Assembly: GCF_040802235.1 (NCBI RefSeq)
Contig: NC_133157.1
Coordinates: forward strand, 88,398,001 to 88,462,000
Length of the DNA: 64,000 nucleotides
Direction: 5' to 3'
Source: Manis javanica
Taxonomy: Eukaryota > Chordata > Mammalia > Pholidota > Manidae
Numbering within the stretch: the first letter of the stretch is position 1; each line of letters opens with the position of its first letter. The notes under the pieces are model-generated. The model did not search any database. It was not told where the DNA came from and saw only the letters and a program-made list of their open reading frames with translations. Below, one piece after another: positions 24,330 through 38,471 of this stretch. Position numbers and translations under genes: made by a program.

Positions 24330-27300
24330 GTTTTAAACTACTAATTCAATTTCTTTAATAGTTATGGGACTGTTCTCATAAATTGCGGGTGAGTTTTGGT
24401 ATGTGTGGTTTTTGAGGGATTGGTCTGTTTGATCTAAGTTACTGAGTTTATGTAGGTGGAGTGGTTCTTCATATTCCCATATCTCTTTAATGTCTGTGGA
24501 ATCTCTAGTGATTTTTCATTCCATATATTGGTAATTTTGGGGATTTCTCTTATTTTTTCTTTCTTAGTCTTGCTAGAGGTGTACCATTTTAGTTGATGGT
24601 TTCAAAAAGATCGGCATTTGAGTTGATTTTTATCCATTAGTTTTCTGGTTTCAATTTCTTGATTTTTGCTCTTATCTTTGTTACTTCCTTCTGCTTGCTC
24701 TGGGTTTATTTTGTTCTTTTTATAGTTTCTTGAAGCAAAAGCTTAGGTTGTTAATTCATGAACTTTCTTCCTTTCTAACAGAAGCATTTACTACTATCAG
24801 TTACCCTGTATGTACTGCTTAGCTGAATGCAACAAAATTTCCATGTTATAATGTTCTCGAATTTTCCTTCAGACTTTATCTTTGAACCATGGATTACTTA
24901 GAAGTGTATCATTTAATTTCCAAGGTTTGGAGATTTTCCTATTATCTGTCTGCTATTCATTTCGAATTTAAACCCATTATGGCCAGAGAATAATGTGTTA
25001 AATTTTGTTTTATGGACCAGAATATGGTCTATTTAAATGAATGTTCATGTGTACTTAAAATGAATGTGTATTCTGCTAATGTTGGGTGAAACGGCTTTAT
25101 AAAAAATAATCCCACTGGTGGGTGGTGGTCTTCTATGGCCTTGCTGATTTTCTGTCTATAGATACAATAATATCTATTATATCTATTATTGAGGAAGAGG
25201 TGTTGAAGTCCATAGTCATAATTGTGGATTTGTCTGTTTATCTTTTCATATCTGTTTTTCTTCATGCATTTTGAAGCTTTATTGTTTGGTGCATACACAT
25301 TTAAGATTGTTGTATCTTTTTGGTGAATTAATTCTTTTGTCATTATGTAATGTTCCTCTTTATCATTAGTATTTTCTTTGTTCTGAAGGATATTTGGTCT
25401 GATATTAATATAGATACTCTTGCTTTTTTAATGTTAGTGTTTGCATGGTATGTATTTTCCATCCTTTTACTTTTGACATATTATATAGTTATATTTGAAG
25501 TGAGTTTCCTGAAGATAGCCTATAGTTAGCTCAAGTAAAAAAAAATCCATTCTGATATTCTCTGTCTTCTAATTGAGATGTTTAGACCATTTACTTTTAA
25601 TAAAATTATTGGTATTCTAGGATTTTTGCTGTCCATTTTATTGTTTCTTTTCTGTCTGTTCTTTTTTTCAGTACTTTGTTTATCCTTTTCTAACTTCCTG
25701 TGAAAATCACTTGAGCATTTTTTAGTATTCCATTATAATTCCTCAATAGTTTTTGAGTATTTATCTTTGTAGAGTATGTATGTGAAGTGTATTCATGTAT
25801 GTGTCTGTACTCTAGAGATTAAAACTCCATATTAATATATTATAATTTCCTAGTATTATTATTTACCACTTTCAATGGAATGTAGAAACTAACCACCATT
25901 TAGGTTCTTTTACTCACTTTCCTAATAATTCTAAAAATATCACATTTACACACATTAAGAACAATATTAGGCAATGTTACAACTTTTTGCTTTCTACCAC
26001 AAAACATGATTTTGAAATCTTAAAAGGAAAAGTATGGAGTATTATTTTAACTTGAGTTAAATAAACAATTATCTTTCAGTGGGGGTTTCTTAATTCCTGA
26101 TTTTCCAAGTTTTCTTTTTTTTAAATTTCCTTTTTGTCTGAAAAACTTCCTTTAGTGATTTCTTTTAAAGAAGTTCTTTTGCTATGAGTTCTTTTAGTTT
26201 CCTTTCATCTAGGAGTGTCTTTATTTCACTTTCATTTCTCAGGAATATTTTGATGACTATAGAATTTTGAGTTGACATTTCTTTTCTTTCAGCATTTGGA
26301 GTATGTGATGCCATTTTCTTTTCATCTTCATCATTTCTCGTCATCAATCCAGACTCATTTGAATCATTGTTCTCCTGCAAGTAGTGGTTCATTTTTCTGT
26401 AGTTACTTTTGTGTATTTTGTTTTTCAAAAATTTGATTAAAGTATATCTGGGTTTTTTGGATTTTTTCTACTTGGGATTCTCTCAACTTCTTGAATTTAT
26501 AGGTTTATGTTTTTTACCAAGTTTTATAAATCTTCAGCCATTAATCCTCCAAATCTTTTCCCACCCGCACCTCCTATGATATGAATGCAACTCTGAAGCT
26601 CTGTTTAATTTTTCAATCTATTTTATCCCTGTCATTTAGATTAGACAATTTCTATTGATATATTTTAAATGTATGGACTGTTTCCCCTGTCATATTCATT
26701 TTGTTATTGAGTTCATCCAGTAAGTTTTAAAATTGTGGTTACTATAGTTTTCAGTTTTAAAATTTTCACTGGTTCTTCCTTATATCTTTTTTTTTTGCGG
26801 AGATTTTCTGTTTTTCCATTTGCTTGAAGAGTGTAATTGCTTGTTGTAATTGCATTCTTATGATCGTTGCTTTAAAATTCTTGCCTGATCATTTCAACCT
26901 CTGTGTTTTCTTGGCATTTGTATCTGTTGGTTCTCAATTCTTATTCAAGTTGAAATAATTCTGGGTTTTGGTAGGACAGGTAAACTTGGATTGATTATGG
27001 ACATTTTGAGTATTGTGTCATGAGACTTTAGTTCTTTTTTAAGTCTTATATTTTGTCAGTAAGTCAATTGTTTAGATTTAGAATTCGCTCTTGGCTCAGT
27101 TCTGTGGGCAGTGGTGCAAATGTCAATTTAGTTTCAAGTGTCTGCAGTGGTATTCTGGGTTACCCCATGTGTGTTACCCAGAGACAGTTTGGACCATGGG
27201 CAGCATTCCATACTGTAGCTCATGTTCTAAAAGTCATTTCACACATGGGCTGCTCAGAGATATGCCCAGGACTTTATACCCAGGTGAAGTAATTCTTTTC

Positions 27301-28065
27301 CTTAGCTCCCTCTTCTCTTTAATTCTCCCTGCTCCACTGTGCCACAATCTTCCTGTTGTTCACACATGACAAGGACATTGGATAGCATTCCACCCAACAG
27401 TCTCTGTGGCTACTCTGCCTGGTGGGAGAGACAGAGGGCAACTGCCTCTGTGTCCCTTAGTACAGGGAGGGAATTGACAGCATGGCTCCTCTCCACAGTC
27501 TCTGTGGCTGATTTATCAGGTGCATTTGGGGAGACATACTATCTCTTTCTAATGTTCAGTTAGCGTAGGGTTTGAACAGCCAAAAAGTATCCCACTATTT
27601 CTATAGCACCTAGTGGTAGGCAGAGGGATACTGTCAGTGCCTGTAGTCTCCACAGGCCCTGTGCGGGTGGGGAGTGGCTCGCCTTCCTTCATAGTTTGTC
27701 TTCAGTACAGCAGGAATGGTCTATGTGCTTCTATCCTGCATAGATGTCTTATTTGCAGCTTTTGGGTAAAGATAATAGATTTTCTTTGGGGTTGATTTAT
27801 TAATTCATTTTTTGGTCTCTGCCCTTTAATGATTCTGGTTTTTAGGCTGGTATAGAGCATAGACCAGGATATATAGGGAAGACAAAAAATCCCAAAGGAC
27901 TTACCAACAGGTTTTCCTGGGAATTCTGAGGTTTCTGGCCAATTCTTCCACTTTCAGTCTCCTAATAGTTACTCTATGCATTTCACCCAGAGTTTTTGGT
28001 TATAATTGGCAGGAAGAATGGGGGTGGAATGTATTTACTCCATCTTGTCTGGAACTAGAAACTCC
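24330..28065 (-). mobile_element. Old L1, 5' half, antisense
   Basis: Reverse complement shows L1 parts in order from 28065 down. The 5' UTR spans about 28065-26850 and starts at catcttgtctgg on the plus strand. A decayed ORF1 lies at about 26850-26150, with its C-terminal block near 26165-26330. The start of ORF2 with endonuclease-region sequence covers about 25400-24500. The 3' part is missing. All frames are broken. Confidence 0.65.
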
Positions 28066-28349
28066 CCCCTTTTACTTCTGTTGATAAAATCTTAATGCAC
28101 TTTGACAATCACCTTGAACCCAAGGATATGCCTGTTTTCAATGTTCCTCTTTCTTGAGCTCTTAAAGTCTTTTACTAACATGATGTAATTCAGCTCATAA
28201 TTATACACCAACTCATAGCTCTTGCTGATACCTTCATGTTCTTGCTGATACCTCTGTGTTGGGATGCATGAAGTGCCTTCTCTAGCTGCATGGTGCTTGC
28301 CTTAGTTTGGGGCTCAAGGCTAGGACTCCCTATTTTTTGGATGAATTAA

Positions 28350-28540
28350 TTAGAACTCCAGGACATTGTGTTTCCAAAGTCAGACTGGCCCACATTCCAA
28401 CCTTGTCTCTACCTCATACTAGTTACAGCATTTCTGGTTTCCTCATTTGTAAAATAGCTTTATTAATACCTTTATCACAGAAGGTGATGTTTTGAGAAAT
28501 AAAAGTCAAAATACACTTTAAGTATGTGCCACAATGACAT
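28350..28540 (+). mobile_element. MIR SINE
   Basis: aaagtcagactggcccacattcc, then tctacctcatactagttacag and ggtttcctcatttgtaaaatag match the MIR core and tail order. Confidence 0.75.
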
Positions 28541-30380
28541 AGTTGCTCAACATTTTTATCTTTTTCTTTTTTCCTCCTCTGTTTTGAGACAACCCACCCT
28601 TCACTTCACTAAAGGAAAATAATGGGAGTGGAAAGACAAATAGGGAAATTGGGAGAGATTCCGAAGATATCCTTTTTCTACTTAGTGGGGCTTACTTTGC
28701 CCTGGCATAAGCTTTTGCCTTGAGTCTGATCACCCTTTGCTACTGAAGGACAGCATGCACACCTCCAGGAGATTGTGCCGTTAGCAGCTGCCTTGACATA
28801 CCAGCACGGTGTACTCGCTCTCTTCTCAAACATTCTGGCCTTTCCCTGCAGAGGTGAGCCCAGCTGATTTTGTAAGCACAACAGACACTTAAAAGGCAGC
28901 TGCATTCTGTAGATGAGGCACAGAGTGAAAAGAGGCCAGAATTGTGGGCTGTGAGAGTTACCAACATTGGCCGCCTGGAGCCTGGGAGGCCCTCCGTGTT
29001 TCTCCTGGGAACTGGCATGTGGTGAGTGTGGCTGCTGTGCAGGCCAAGCAGCCTGTGTCCCCACATGGCGTGGTGGTTTACACTGGAGGAGCTGTGTGGT
29101 GAAAGGGAAGGGGGTAAGGCCCAGCTGGACACTGACTTCAGGTCACTGACAAGATGATTGGAGCAGAAGGACATAGTTCAGGAAAAGAAAATTTGGGAAA
29201 GGAGAAAAATTAATACAGCTAGTTAATGAATTTTGTTGTAAATACTAAGAAAGGGATTCATAGGAAGTGAAGTTAATTTGGAAAGATTCTGAGGAGACTG
29301 TGAGGATTTGGGGGTGGACAGTACAGGAACTCTCTTTTAAGGAGGATGGCCTCAAATTGTTGAAGAGAAAAATGAAAGGGTAACAAAGGATGGGTGGGAG
29401 CAAGTTAGGCACAGAACAGGAGCTGGGCTGGCTTGGCAGAGTCAAGACAATGCCCTGGTGCAGCAGGATGAGGCCGGCTGTAAGGAGGACTTCCTCCATC
29501 AGGTCTCAACTGCATGCTAATGCTTAGGTCTAGCCTTGAAACCTGTGGAAGGTGAGGCAAGAGCAAATTTGGTGCTCCAACTGCGAGTTCCACATGGCTT
29601 TGGAGAGACAAACCTGGTCCTGGCACACGGTGTTCAGAGCTCCAAAATGATTAATTGCCAATTTTTTCCATTCAATATTTTCTTTCTGGAGAGAAAGACA
29701 ATGCCTTCCCTGGGACTGACTCCCTTCCCTACCTCCTGATTCACACACAGGTATGAACACACATGCACACACAAACACACAGCACACACTCCAAAAGATT
29801 TAAAGCAATGGTCCTCCAGCTGTTAGAACTGTCACATTTTGTGATCAGCTCACATGTGTGTTACACTTGATGAAGAGCAAATAACCTGCACTTTAACATC
29901 CCCATGCAAGTGTGCAATGTGTGTGGCTTATTGACGGTCACTGGGGGAATTCCTTGTTTCTTATTTGTAGGCAGATATGATTCTGGCTGCAGCACTGATG
30001 GATGCAATTTTCTCTGCTTAATTTCCCCAGTGTGCTTGTAATTATTGATTTAACAAATGAAAGAATTCTCCTTTCAGCAGGCAGTCATTACTTCAGCTAT
30101 CCTATCTTGGCTATCCCATGTTCCTTTCTCCTGGGCATGCCCCCCAGGGAGCAGCCACGTTTGTTTATGGGCTGATGGGTCCATGATCGCATATATAGCA
30201 CATGATCTGTCTGTGGGTTTTTTTGCAGAATTTTAATTAATCCCCAATTTCTATGTAAAGCTGCCTGCTACTTAAAGCTGTACACTACAGTGTTCAAAGC
30301 AAAATAGTATGACCCCCAGACACACACAGGACAAGCAGCTTGGCCACTCCACTCCACTTTAATCACGTTCTTTCACACCG
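28541..30380. other. No recognised feature apart from a short CA-rich tract
   Basis: Unique-looking DNA. A degenerate (CA)n stretch lies at about 29745-29788. Open frames up to 144 codons are not recognisable. Confidence 0.4.
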
Positions 30381-30515
30381 GCAGTTCTCAAAGTGGGGTT
30401 TACGGAACAACTGTCAGCACCACCTGGGAAGCATTTGGCATGCAAGTTATGGAGTCCATCCAGACCTGCTAGGTCAGAAACCCAGGGATGTGTGCTTGAA
30501 CAAGGGGCCCATCCT
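30381..30515. mobile_element. MER5A-type hAT element
   Basis: gcagttctcaaagtggggtt near the left end, then agcaccacctgggaagc and aggtcagaaacccaggg: the standard arrangement of this small hAT-derived element. The right inverted repeat is decayed. Confidence 0.65.
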
Positions 30516-30529
30516 TGCTTCAGCTGGCT

Positions 30530-32384
30530 CTGCTTTAGCTGAGGCCCTGGGTGGCAGAAGCTGGGGGGAGTCTGCGCTGAAGGCTGCCCTCAGAGGCCCT
30601 TAGCTCTCAGAGCCTCATCCTCTCCCTGAAGTACTCGCATGCCACGTACGTCTGAGGCTCCCTGGCCGCCTGCCCCTTGAATGGTATCACTTCCTCTTGG
30701 CTCCTGTTCCCAGGGAGTCTCTCTGCTGTATTTCTCAGCAGGACACCTACCCAGCCAGCTGTGTGCCCTCCGCGCCCCTCTGGCTGCTGGCTGCCTGACC
30801 CGCATGTGGAATTCCCAGTGGTGGTGGCCAGCCTATGTGACAGGCATGACACAGCTTGACTTTTGCTTCCTGCTGCTCTCCTGCAACTAATTTCATGGTG
30901 TAACCCTGACATGTCCCTGGGAAGCCCGGGCAGGCCTGTGACTGTCCCACCCACTCTTACCATGACTTGGAAATCCCATTGTCCTTTCTGAGGAGAGCTG
31001 TGTAGGTGATGGGGGCAGGGAGGGCACCATTGCCCCCTCCTGCTCCCTCAGTCTAGGCCCCTGCCAGCTGCCCTACTGGCCCCTGCGGGCCGGTGGGGCA
31101 GCTGGAGGGTGTGAGGGGGGTAACCCTGATTTGGTGAGGCCTTAGCCTGGCTTTGCACCACCTGCACTGGGCAGATGCTACCACTAGCTGCTTGGATGAG
31201 TTCCTTAATTCTCGAGTTCTTTCTGTGTGGGGCCCTGAGGGAACCACCTCTCAAGGCTGACTTTGGGGGCAAACACCCCTTCCAGCTGGTTCTTTCAGGC
31301 AGGACTAAGCATGGCCACTCTAACTTTGCATGCCCATCGGGCCTTGGGAATCAGGCCCCCTGGAGCCCTGCGTCCCCCCTCCATGCTGAGCAGGGCGTTT
31401 CTCATGCAGGGTGGGAATGGGCCTTTCCTCCATCACCCTGACTTCCCTGGGCAGGAACCAGACTCCGCTCCATGTGGGTGCCCAGGCTGCACACTCACGT
31501 CCACCCCATGGGAACCTTCAGTCGCTCTGAGTGAAGACGGCCCAGAACCTCCCCAGGCCTTGTTCTCTCCTGTGCTCCTTGGGGGAGGAGGAGGGAACTC
31601 AGGCACACGGACGCAGCTCGGGAACGGTGAAGCCGCCCTGCGTGAAGGTCTCATCTGTGTTTGGGCCCTACACTTGGGACTTTGGGTCGGCTGTGTCTTG
31701 GTGCTCCGTTTTGACCCCTGGCCATAGCGGGTTGAGATCTGCAGGGCACACCTGTGCATCAGCTCCCACAGCCTCACTTGCTGGGGCAGGTTGCATTCTC
31801 TGAAGTCCGCTCCAGCTGCCTCACCCCCCACCACGGTCTCTCTGCAAGGCGGCCCTGACGCTGCTCCCTGGACTGGGGCAGTAGAGGATCTGCGACTTGC
31901 GAGGTCAGGTGTGAAGGTGAGATGGCTCTGCCTGGTCGGAGCCCTAAACTGCCTCTGGTGCCCAGGTCACCTTGCCTGGGGAAGGCCCGGCCGCATGTGA
32001 ACCTGCACATATTTGCTCTGAGCCTCAGCCCTGGGCAGGCGCTGGCCGCTACTGCCATGCCCCCTGTGGAGCCTGTCCCTCATTTTGTCCTGAGCCCAGC
32101 CATGGGGTCGCCCCCACCCTACGGTCCTCCCTGTTGAGGCCCCAGAATTGGTGGATGGAGCCACCTTCACTGTGCCCTTTCTGAAGTGCCCTCAGAACCA
32201 GTGAACATCCTCAAGTTGTTTTCTAAGCTGCTGAGGTTTGGGGGCATTTTTTACCCAGCAGCAGGGTGTTGGTGCCCTTCCAGTCATCTGCATGCCAATG
32301 TCCCTGACTCTCCCTGCGGAGCGCCAATTCTTCAGAGGTCTGGCGCCCAGGCCATGGATCCTTTGAGAATAAGAACAGAATTAG
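30530..32384. other. GC-rich intergenic DNA
   Basis: High GC with many chance open frames on both strands (for example 154 codons at 31263-31727). No frame has recognisable domains or consistent splice-bounded exons. Confidence 0.4.
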
Positions 32385-32610
32385 TTCTGTCCTAGCCATT
32401 CCAACCTCTTGCTTACTCCCTCGGCCTGGGGCTGGATTATCCTTCTTGACGCTGTAATCTTGGAGTTAACTTACAATTCTCTTTTTACCACTTCAGTTGT
32501 CTGGTTAATGACTTTTTACCTAGTTAACCATTCTTTGTTGTATTGAATTCTCTCTTTGTAATCAGCTGCTGTGGCTTCTGTTTCCTGACTAGACTTTGAT
32601 TGATATTAAG
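32385..32610 (+). mobile_element. LTR-like fragment (tentative)
   Basis: The end tctctctttgtaatcagctg followed by gtttcctgactagac resembles the 3' end of a MaLR/ERV1 LTR. Family and edges are uncertain. Confidence 0.3.
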
Positions 32611-32799
32611 AACAGGGAGATGCCATTTGTTACATGGGCTGAAAGAGGTCACAGTTTTTACTCCATTAAAACATCTTTAAACAATTGCAAACATAGAGTT
32701 GTAAAACACAAAAAGTTATTTTATTTTCTAGCCATTTGGGAGGGCACTGCTTATCTGATGTCCCTTCACACCTGAATACTTTTGCATGTATGCTTTATG

Positions 32800-32814
32800 A
32801 AAAAAGAAGTTCTC
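32800..32814. repeat. Left target-site duplication of composite 1
   Basis: aaaaaagaagttctc. It reappears at 40655-40669 as an A-run plus aagttctc: the last 8 bases match exactly and one G/A difference lies in the A-run. The flank to its left and the flank right of 40669 join up as one old repeat, which supports this as the true site. Confidence 0.7.
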
Positions 32815-33608
32815 GAGAGGCGGAGCCAACATGGCGGCATGAGTAGGACAGTGGGTATCTCCTCCCAAAAGCATATATATTTTTGAAAATACAACAAATA
32901 CAACTAATCCTAAAAGAGAGACCAGAAGACACAGGACAACAGCCTGACTACATCGACACGTGCGAGAGCCCAGCACCTGGCGAAAGGGGTAAGATACAAG
33001 CCCTGGCCAGCGGGACCCCAGCACACTTCCCCCCAGCTCCTGGAGGGAGGGAGAGGGAGCCCAGGACTGCTAAACACCCAGCCCCAGCCACCTGCACCAG
33101 AGCGCAGACACAGTGCATGTTTGGAGGGCTGGAAACTAGGGAAATAGGGCAGCAAGACCTCTGAGCGGGTGCCGAAGCTGATGCCCCTGTGACAAAGAAA
33201 AGCCAGTGCTCTTTGAAAGTCTTAAAGGGACAGGGATTTAACAGCTAGATGGGAACAACACAGGTCACAGCCCAGTGGCTGGAAATTACAGGGAAAACTG
33301 GGTGCATTAACCCCCTGGGCAACAGCTCTGAGACCCCTCACAGAGGTAAACAGCCAAACAGCCCCCCCTCCCCAGTCCATTACCCCTCCCGGTGCTGCGA
33401 AAGCAGAGAAACAGCCTAAGGCAAAACACGCCCACAGAAAGGCAGAAAGGAAAATTCCTACACTTTGGCCGGGCAAGACACAAAGACCCAGCCTACACAC
33501 AATTACCCAACAGAAGCCACCAGGGATCGCAGTTGTCCCAGTAAAGAAAGGCCAGTAGTAAGTGAAAAGTTTGGCCATCCCAGCTGACAGTCAATAGCAC
33601 CTGTCAAC

Positions 33609-34455
33609 ATGAAAAGGCAACAAATATGATCCAGACAAGACTAACCCAGACAGCTTCGGCATCTGCTACGTCTTCCCCTGAGAAGGAACCTGGGGAGATA
33701 GATTTGGCCAGTCTTCCTGAAAAAGAATTCAAAACAAAAGTCATAACCATGCTGATGGACTTGCAGAGAAATATGCAAGAACTAAGGAAGGAGAATACAG
33801 AAATAAAACAAGCTCTGGAAGGACTTCAAAACAGAATGGATGAAATGCAAGAGATCATTAATGGTCTAGAAAACAGAGAACAGGAACGCAGAGAAGCTGA
33901 TGCAGAGAGAGATAAAAGAATCTCCAGGAATGAAAGAATTCTAAGAGAGCTGAGTGACTAATCAAAAAGGAACAATATACGCATTATAGGAATACCAGAA
34001 GAAGAAGAGAGAGAAAAAGGGATAGAAAGTGTCTTTGAAGAAATAATTGCTGAAAACTTCCCCAAACAAGGGGAAGAAATGGCCTCTCAGACCACAGAGG
34101 TACACAGAACTCCCATGAGAAGGCAACACCAAGACACATAATAATTAAAATGGCAAAGATCAAAGACAAGGACAAAGTATTAAAGGCAGCCAGAGAGAAA
34201 AAAAAGGTTACCTACAAAGGAAAACCCATCAGGCTATCATCAGACTTCTCAACAGAAACCCTACAGGCCAGAAGAGAATGGCATGATATACTTAATGCAA
34301 TGAAACAGAAGGGCCTCGAACTAAGAATACTGTATCCAGCACGAATATTACTTAAATATGAAGGAGGGATTAAACAATTCCTAGACAAGCAAAAGTTGAG
34401 GGAATTTGTCTCCCACAAACCACCTCTTCAGGGCATCTTACAGGGACTGCTCTAG
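33609..34455 (+). pseudogene. L1 ORF1 (RNA-binding protein), disrupted
   Basis: ORF1 encodes the trimeric nucleic-acid chaperone of L1 particles. The ATG at 33609 runs into a stop after six codons because of a small indel relative to the second L1. The main frame (33626-33961) encodes the coiled-coil part, including MQELRKENTEIKQALEGLQN. A CAA-to-TAA change at 33959 stops it, and the second L1 has CAA there. A deletion of about 15 bp near 34115 changes frame again. The C-terminal domain is readable from 34150 (AREWHDILNAMKQKGLE-like core) to a TAG at 34455. Three separate lesions mean no functional product. Confidence 0.9.
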
Positions 34456-34650
34456 ATGGGAGCACACCTAAAAAGAGCACAGAACAAAACACCCAACATA
34501 TGAAGAAGGGAGGAGGAGAAATAAGAAGGGAGAAAAATAAAGAATCATCAGACGACGTGTATAATAGCTCAACAAGCGAGTTAAGTTAGACAATAAGATA
34601 ATAAAGAAGCTAACCCTGAACCTTTGGTAACCACAAACTTAAAGCCTGCA

Positions 34651-37600
34651 ATGGCAATAAGTTCATACCTTTCAATAATCACCCTAAATGTAAATGGACT
34701 GAATGCACCAATCAAAAGACACAGAGTAATAGAATGGATAAAAAAGCAAGATCCATCCATATGCTGCTTACAAGAGACTCACCTCAAACCCAAAGACATG
34801 CACAGACTTAAAGTCAAGGGATGGAAAAAGATATTTCAGGCAAACAACAAAGAGAAGAAAGCAGGTGTTGCAATTCTGGTATCAGACAAGACAGACTTCA
34901 AAATAAAGAAAGTAGCAAAAGACAAAGAAGGACATTACATAATGATAAAGGGCTCAGTCTAACAAGAGGATATAACCATTATAAATATATATGCACCCAA
35001 TACAGGAGCACAAACATACCTGAAACAAATATTAACAGAACTAAAGGAGGAAATAGAATGCAATGCATTCATTCTAGGAGACTTCAACACACCACTCACT
35101 CCAAAGGACAGATCCACCAGACAGAAAATAAGTAAGGACACAGAGGCACTGAACAACACACTAGAACAGATGGACCTAATAGACATCTACAGAACTCTAC
35201 ATCCAAAAGCAACAAGATACACATTCTTCTCAAGTGCAAATGGAACATTCTCCAGAATAGACCACATACTAGGCCACAAAAAGAGCATCAGTAAATTCCA
35301 AAAGATTGAAATCCTACCAACCAACTTTTCAGACCACAAAGGCATAATACTAGAAATAAACTGTACAAAGAAAGCAAAAAGGCTCACAAACACATGAGGC
35401 TTAACAACACGCTCCTAAATAATCAATGGATCAATGACCAAATCAAAATGGAAATCCAGCAATATATGGAAACAAACGACAACAATAACACTAAGCCCCA
35501 ACTTCTGTGGGACACAGCAAAAGCAGTCTTAAGAGGAAAGTATATAGCAATCCAAGCATATTTAAAAAAGGAAGAACAATCCCAAATGAAAGGCCTAATG
35601 TCACAATTATCGAAACTGGAAAAAGAAGAACAAATGAGGCCTAAGGTCAGCAGAAGGAGGGACATAATAAAGATCAGAGAAGAAATAAATAAAATTGAGA
35701 AGAATACAACAGTAGAAAAAATCAATGAAACCAAGAGCTGATTCTTTAAGAAAGTAAACAAAATAGAGAAGCCTCTAGCCAGACTTATTAAGAGGAAAAG
35801 AGAGTTAACACAAATCAGCAGAATCAGAAACGAGAAAGGAACAATCACGACGGACCCCACAGAAATACAAAGAATTATTAGAGAGTACTATGAAAACCTA
35901 TATGCTAACAAGCTGGGAAACCCAGGAGAAACGGACAACTTCCTAGAAAAATACAACTTTCCAAGACTGACCAAGAAAGAAACAGAAAATCTAAACAGAC
36001 CAATTACCAGCAACGAAATTGAAGTGGTAATCAAAAAACTACCAAAGAACAAAACCCCCGGGCCAGATGGATTTACCTCAGGATTTTATCAGACATACAG
36101 GGAAGACATAATACCCATTCTCCTTAAAGTTTTCCAAAAAATAGAAGAGGAGGGGATACTCCCAAACTCATTCTATGAAGCTAACATCACCCTAATACCA
36201 AAACCAGGCAAAGACCCCACCAAAAAAGAAAACTACAGACCAATATCCCTGATGAACATAGATACAAAACTACTCAACAAAACATTAGCAAAACGAATTC
36301 AAAAATACATCAAAAGGATCGTACACCATGACCAAGTGGGATTCATCCCAGGGATGCAAGGATGGCACAACATTCGAAAATTCATCAACATCATCCACCA
36401 CATCAACAAAAAGAAAGACAAAAACCACATGATCATCTCCATAGATGCTGAAAAAGCATTTGACAAAGTTCAACATCCATTCATGATAAAAACTCTCAGC
36501 AAAATGGGAATAGGGGGCAAGTACCTCAACATAATAAAGGTCATCTATGAAAAACCCACAGCCAACATTATATTGAACAGCGAGAAGCTGAAAGCTTTTC
36601 CTCTGAGATTGGGAACTAGACAGGGATGCCCACTCTCCCCATTGTTATTCAACATACTACTGGAGGTCCTAGCCACGGCAATCAGACAAAACAAAGAAAT
36701 AAAAGGAATCCAGATTGGTAAAGAAGAAGTTAAACTGTCACTATTTGCAGATGACATGATACTGTACATAAAAAACCCTAAAGACTCCACCCCAAAACTA
36801 CTAGAACTGATATTGGAATACAGCAAAGTTGCAGGATACAAAATCAACACACAGAAATCTGTGGCTTTCCTATACACTAACAATGAACCAATAGAAAGAG
36901 AAATCAGGAAAACAACTCCATTCACAATTGCATCAAAAAAAAAAAATACCTAGGAATAAACCTAACCAAAGAAGTGAGAGACTTATAATCTGAAAACTAC
37001 AAGTCACTCTTAAGAGAAATTAAAGGGGACACTAACAGATGGAAATGCATCCCATGTTCGTGGCTAGGATAATTAATATCGTCAAAATGGCCATCCTGCC
37101 CAAAGCAATATACAGATTTGATGCAATCCCTATGAAACTACCAGCAACATTCTTCAATGAACTGGAACAAATAATTCAAAAATTCATATGGAACCACCAA
37201 AGACCCTGAATAGCCAAAGCAATCCTGAGAAAGAAGAATAAAGTAGGGGGGATCTCACTCCCCAACTTCAAGCTCTATTATAAAGTCATAGTAATCAAGA
37301 CAATTTGGTACTGGCACAAGAACAGAGCCACAAACCAATGGAACAGACTAGAGAATCCAGACACTAACCCAGACATATATGGTCAATTAATATTTGATAA
37401 AGGAGCCATGGACATACAATGGCAAAGTGACAGTCTCTTCAACAGATGGTGCTGGAAAAACTGGACAGCTACATGTAGGAGAATGAAACTGGACCATTGT
37501 CTAACCCCATATACAAAAGTAAACTCAAAATGGATCAAAGACCTGAATGTAAGTCATGAAACCATTAAACTCTTGGAAAAAAACATAGGCAAAAACCTCT

Positions 37601-38471
37601 TAGACATAAACATGAGTGACCTCTCCTTGAACATATCTCCCCGGGCAAGGAAAACAAGAGCAAAAATGAACAAGTGGGACTATATTAAGCTGAAAAGCTT
37701 CTGTACAGCAAAAGACACCATCAATAGAACAAAAAGGAACCCTACTGTATGGGAGAATATATTTGAAAATGACACATCCGATAAAGGCTTGACGTCCAGA
37801 ATATATAAAGAGCTCACATGCCTCAACAAACAAAAAGCAAATAACCCAATTAAAAAATGGGCAGAGGAACTGAACAGATGGTTCCCCAAAAAAGAAATAC
37901 AGATGGCCAACAGACACATGAAAAGATGCTCCACATCTCTAATTATCAGAGAAATGCAAATTAAAACTACAATGAGGTATCACCTCACACCAGTAAGGAT
38001 AGGTGCCATCCAAAAGACAAAGAACAACAAATGTTGGCAAGGCTGTGGAGAAAGGGAACCCTCCTACACTGCTGGCGGGAATGTAAATTTGTTCAACCAT
38101 TGTGGAAAGCAGTATGGAGGTACATCAAAATGCTCAAAATAGACTTACCATTTGACCCAGGAATTCCACTCCTAGGAATTTACCCTAAGAATGCAGCAAT
38201 CAAGTTTGAGAAAGACAGATTCACCCTTATGTTTATCGCAGCACTATTTACAATAGCCAAGAATTGGAAGCAACCTAAATGTCCATCGATAGATGAATGG
38301 ATAAAGAAGATGTGGTACATATACACAATGGGATACTACTCAGCCATAAGAAAAGGGCAAATCCTACCATTTGCAGCAACATGGATGGAGCTGGAGGGTA
38401 TTATGCTCAGTGAAACAAGCCAAGCAGAGAAAGAGAAATACCTAATGATTTCACTCATCTGTGGAGTATAA
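34651..38471 (+). pseudogene. L1 ORF2 (endonuclease/reverse transcriptase), disrupted
   Basis: ORF2 supplies the AP-like endonuclease, reverse transcriptase and a C-terminal Cys domain. The endonuclease region starts MAISSYLSIITLNVNGLNAP. Lesions seen by comparison with 47805-51620: a TAA after KGSV (34960), loss of one G near 35396 (ACATGAGG against ACATGGAGG), a TGG-to-TGA change at 35739, an A-run slip near 36940 that ends the frame at 36953, further stops up to about 37400, and loss of one G near 38050. The reverse-transcriptase block at 36024-36953 is readable and has the FADDM active-site motif ([13 protein letters not shown]). The product would be non-functional. Confidence 0.92.

Noticed and set aside
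24040-28065. Unusual T-rich block first considered as a novel element
   Set aside because: Reading the reverse complement shows ordinary old L1 5' UTR, ORF1 and ORF2 order, plus a piece of the old repeat.
31263-31834. Overlapping 154- and 133-codon frames on opposite strands
   Set aside because: GC-rich DNA makes long chance frames; neither shows a recognisable domain.
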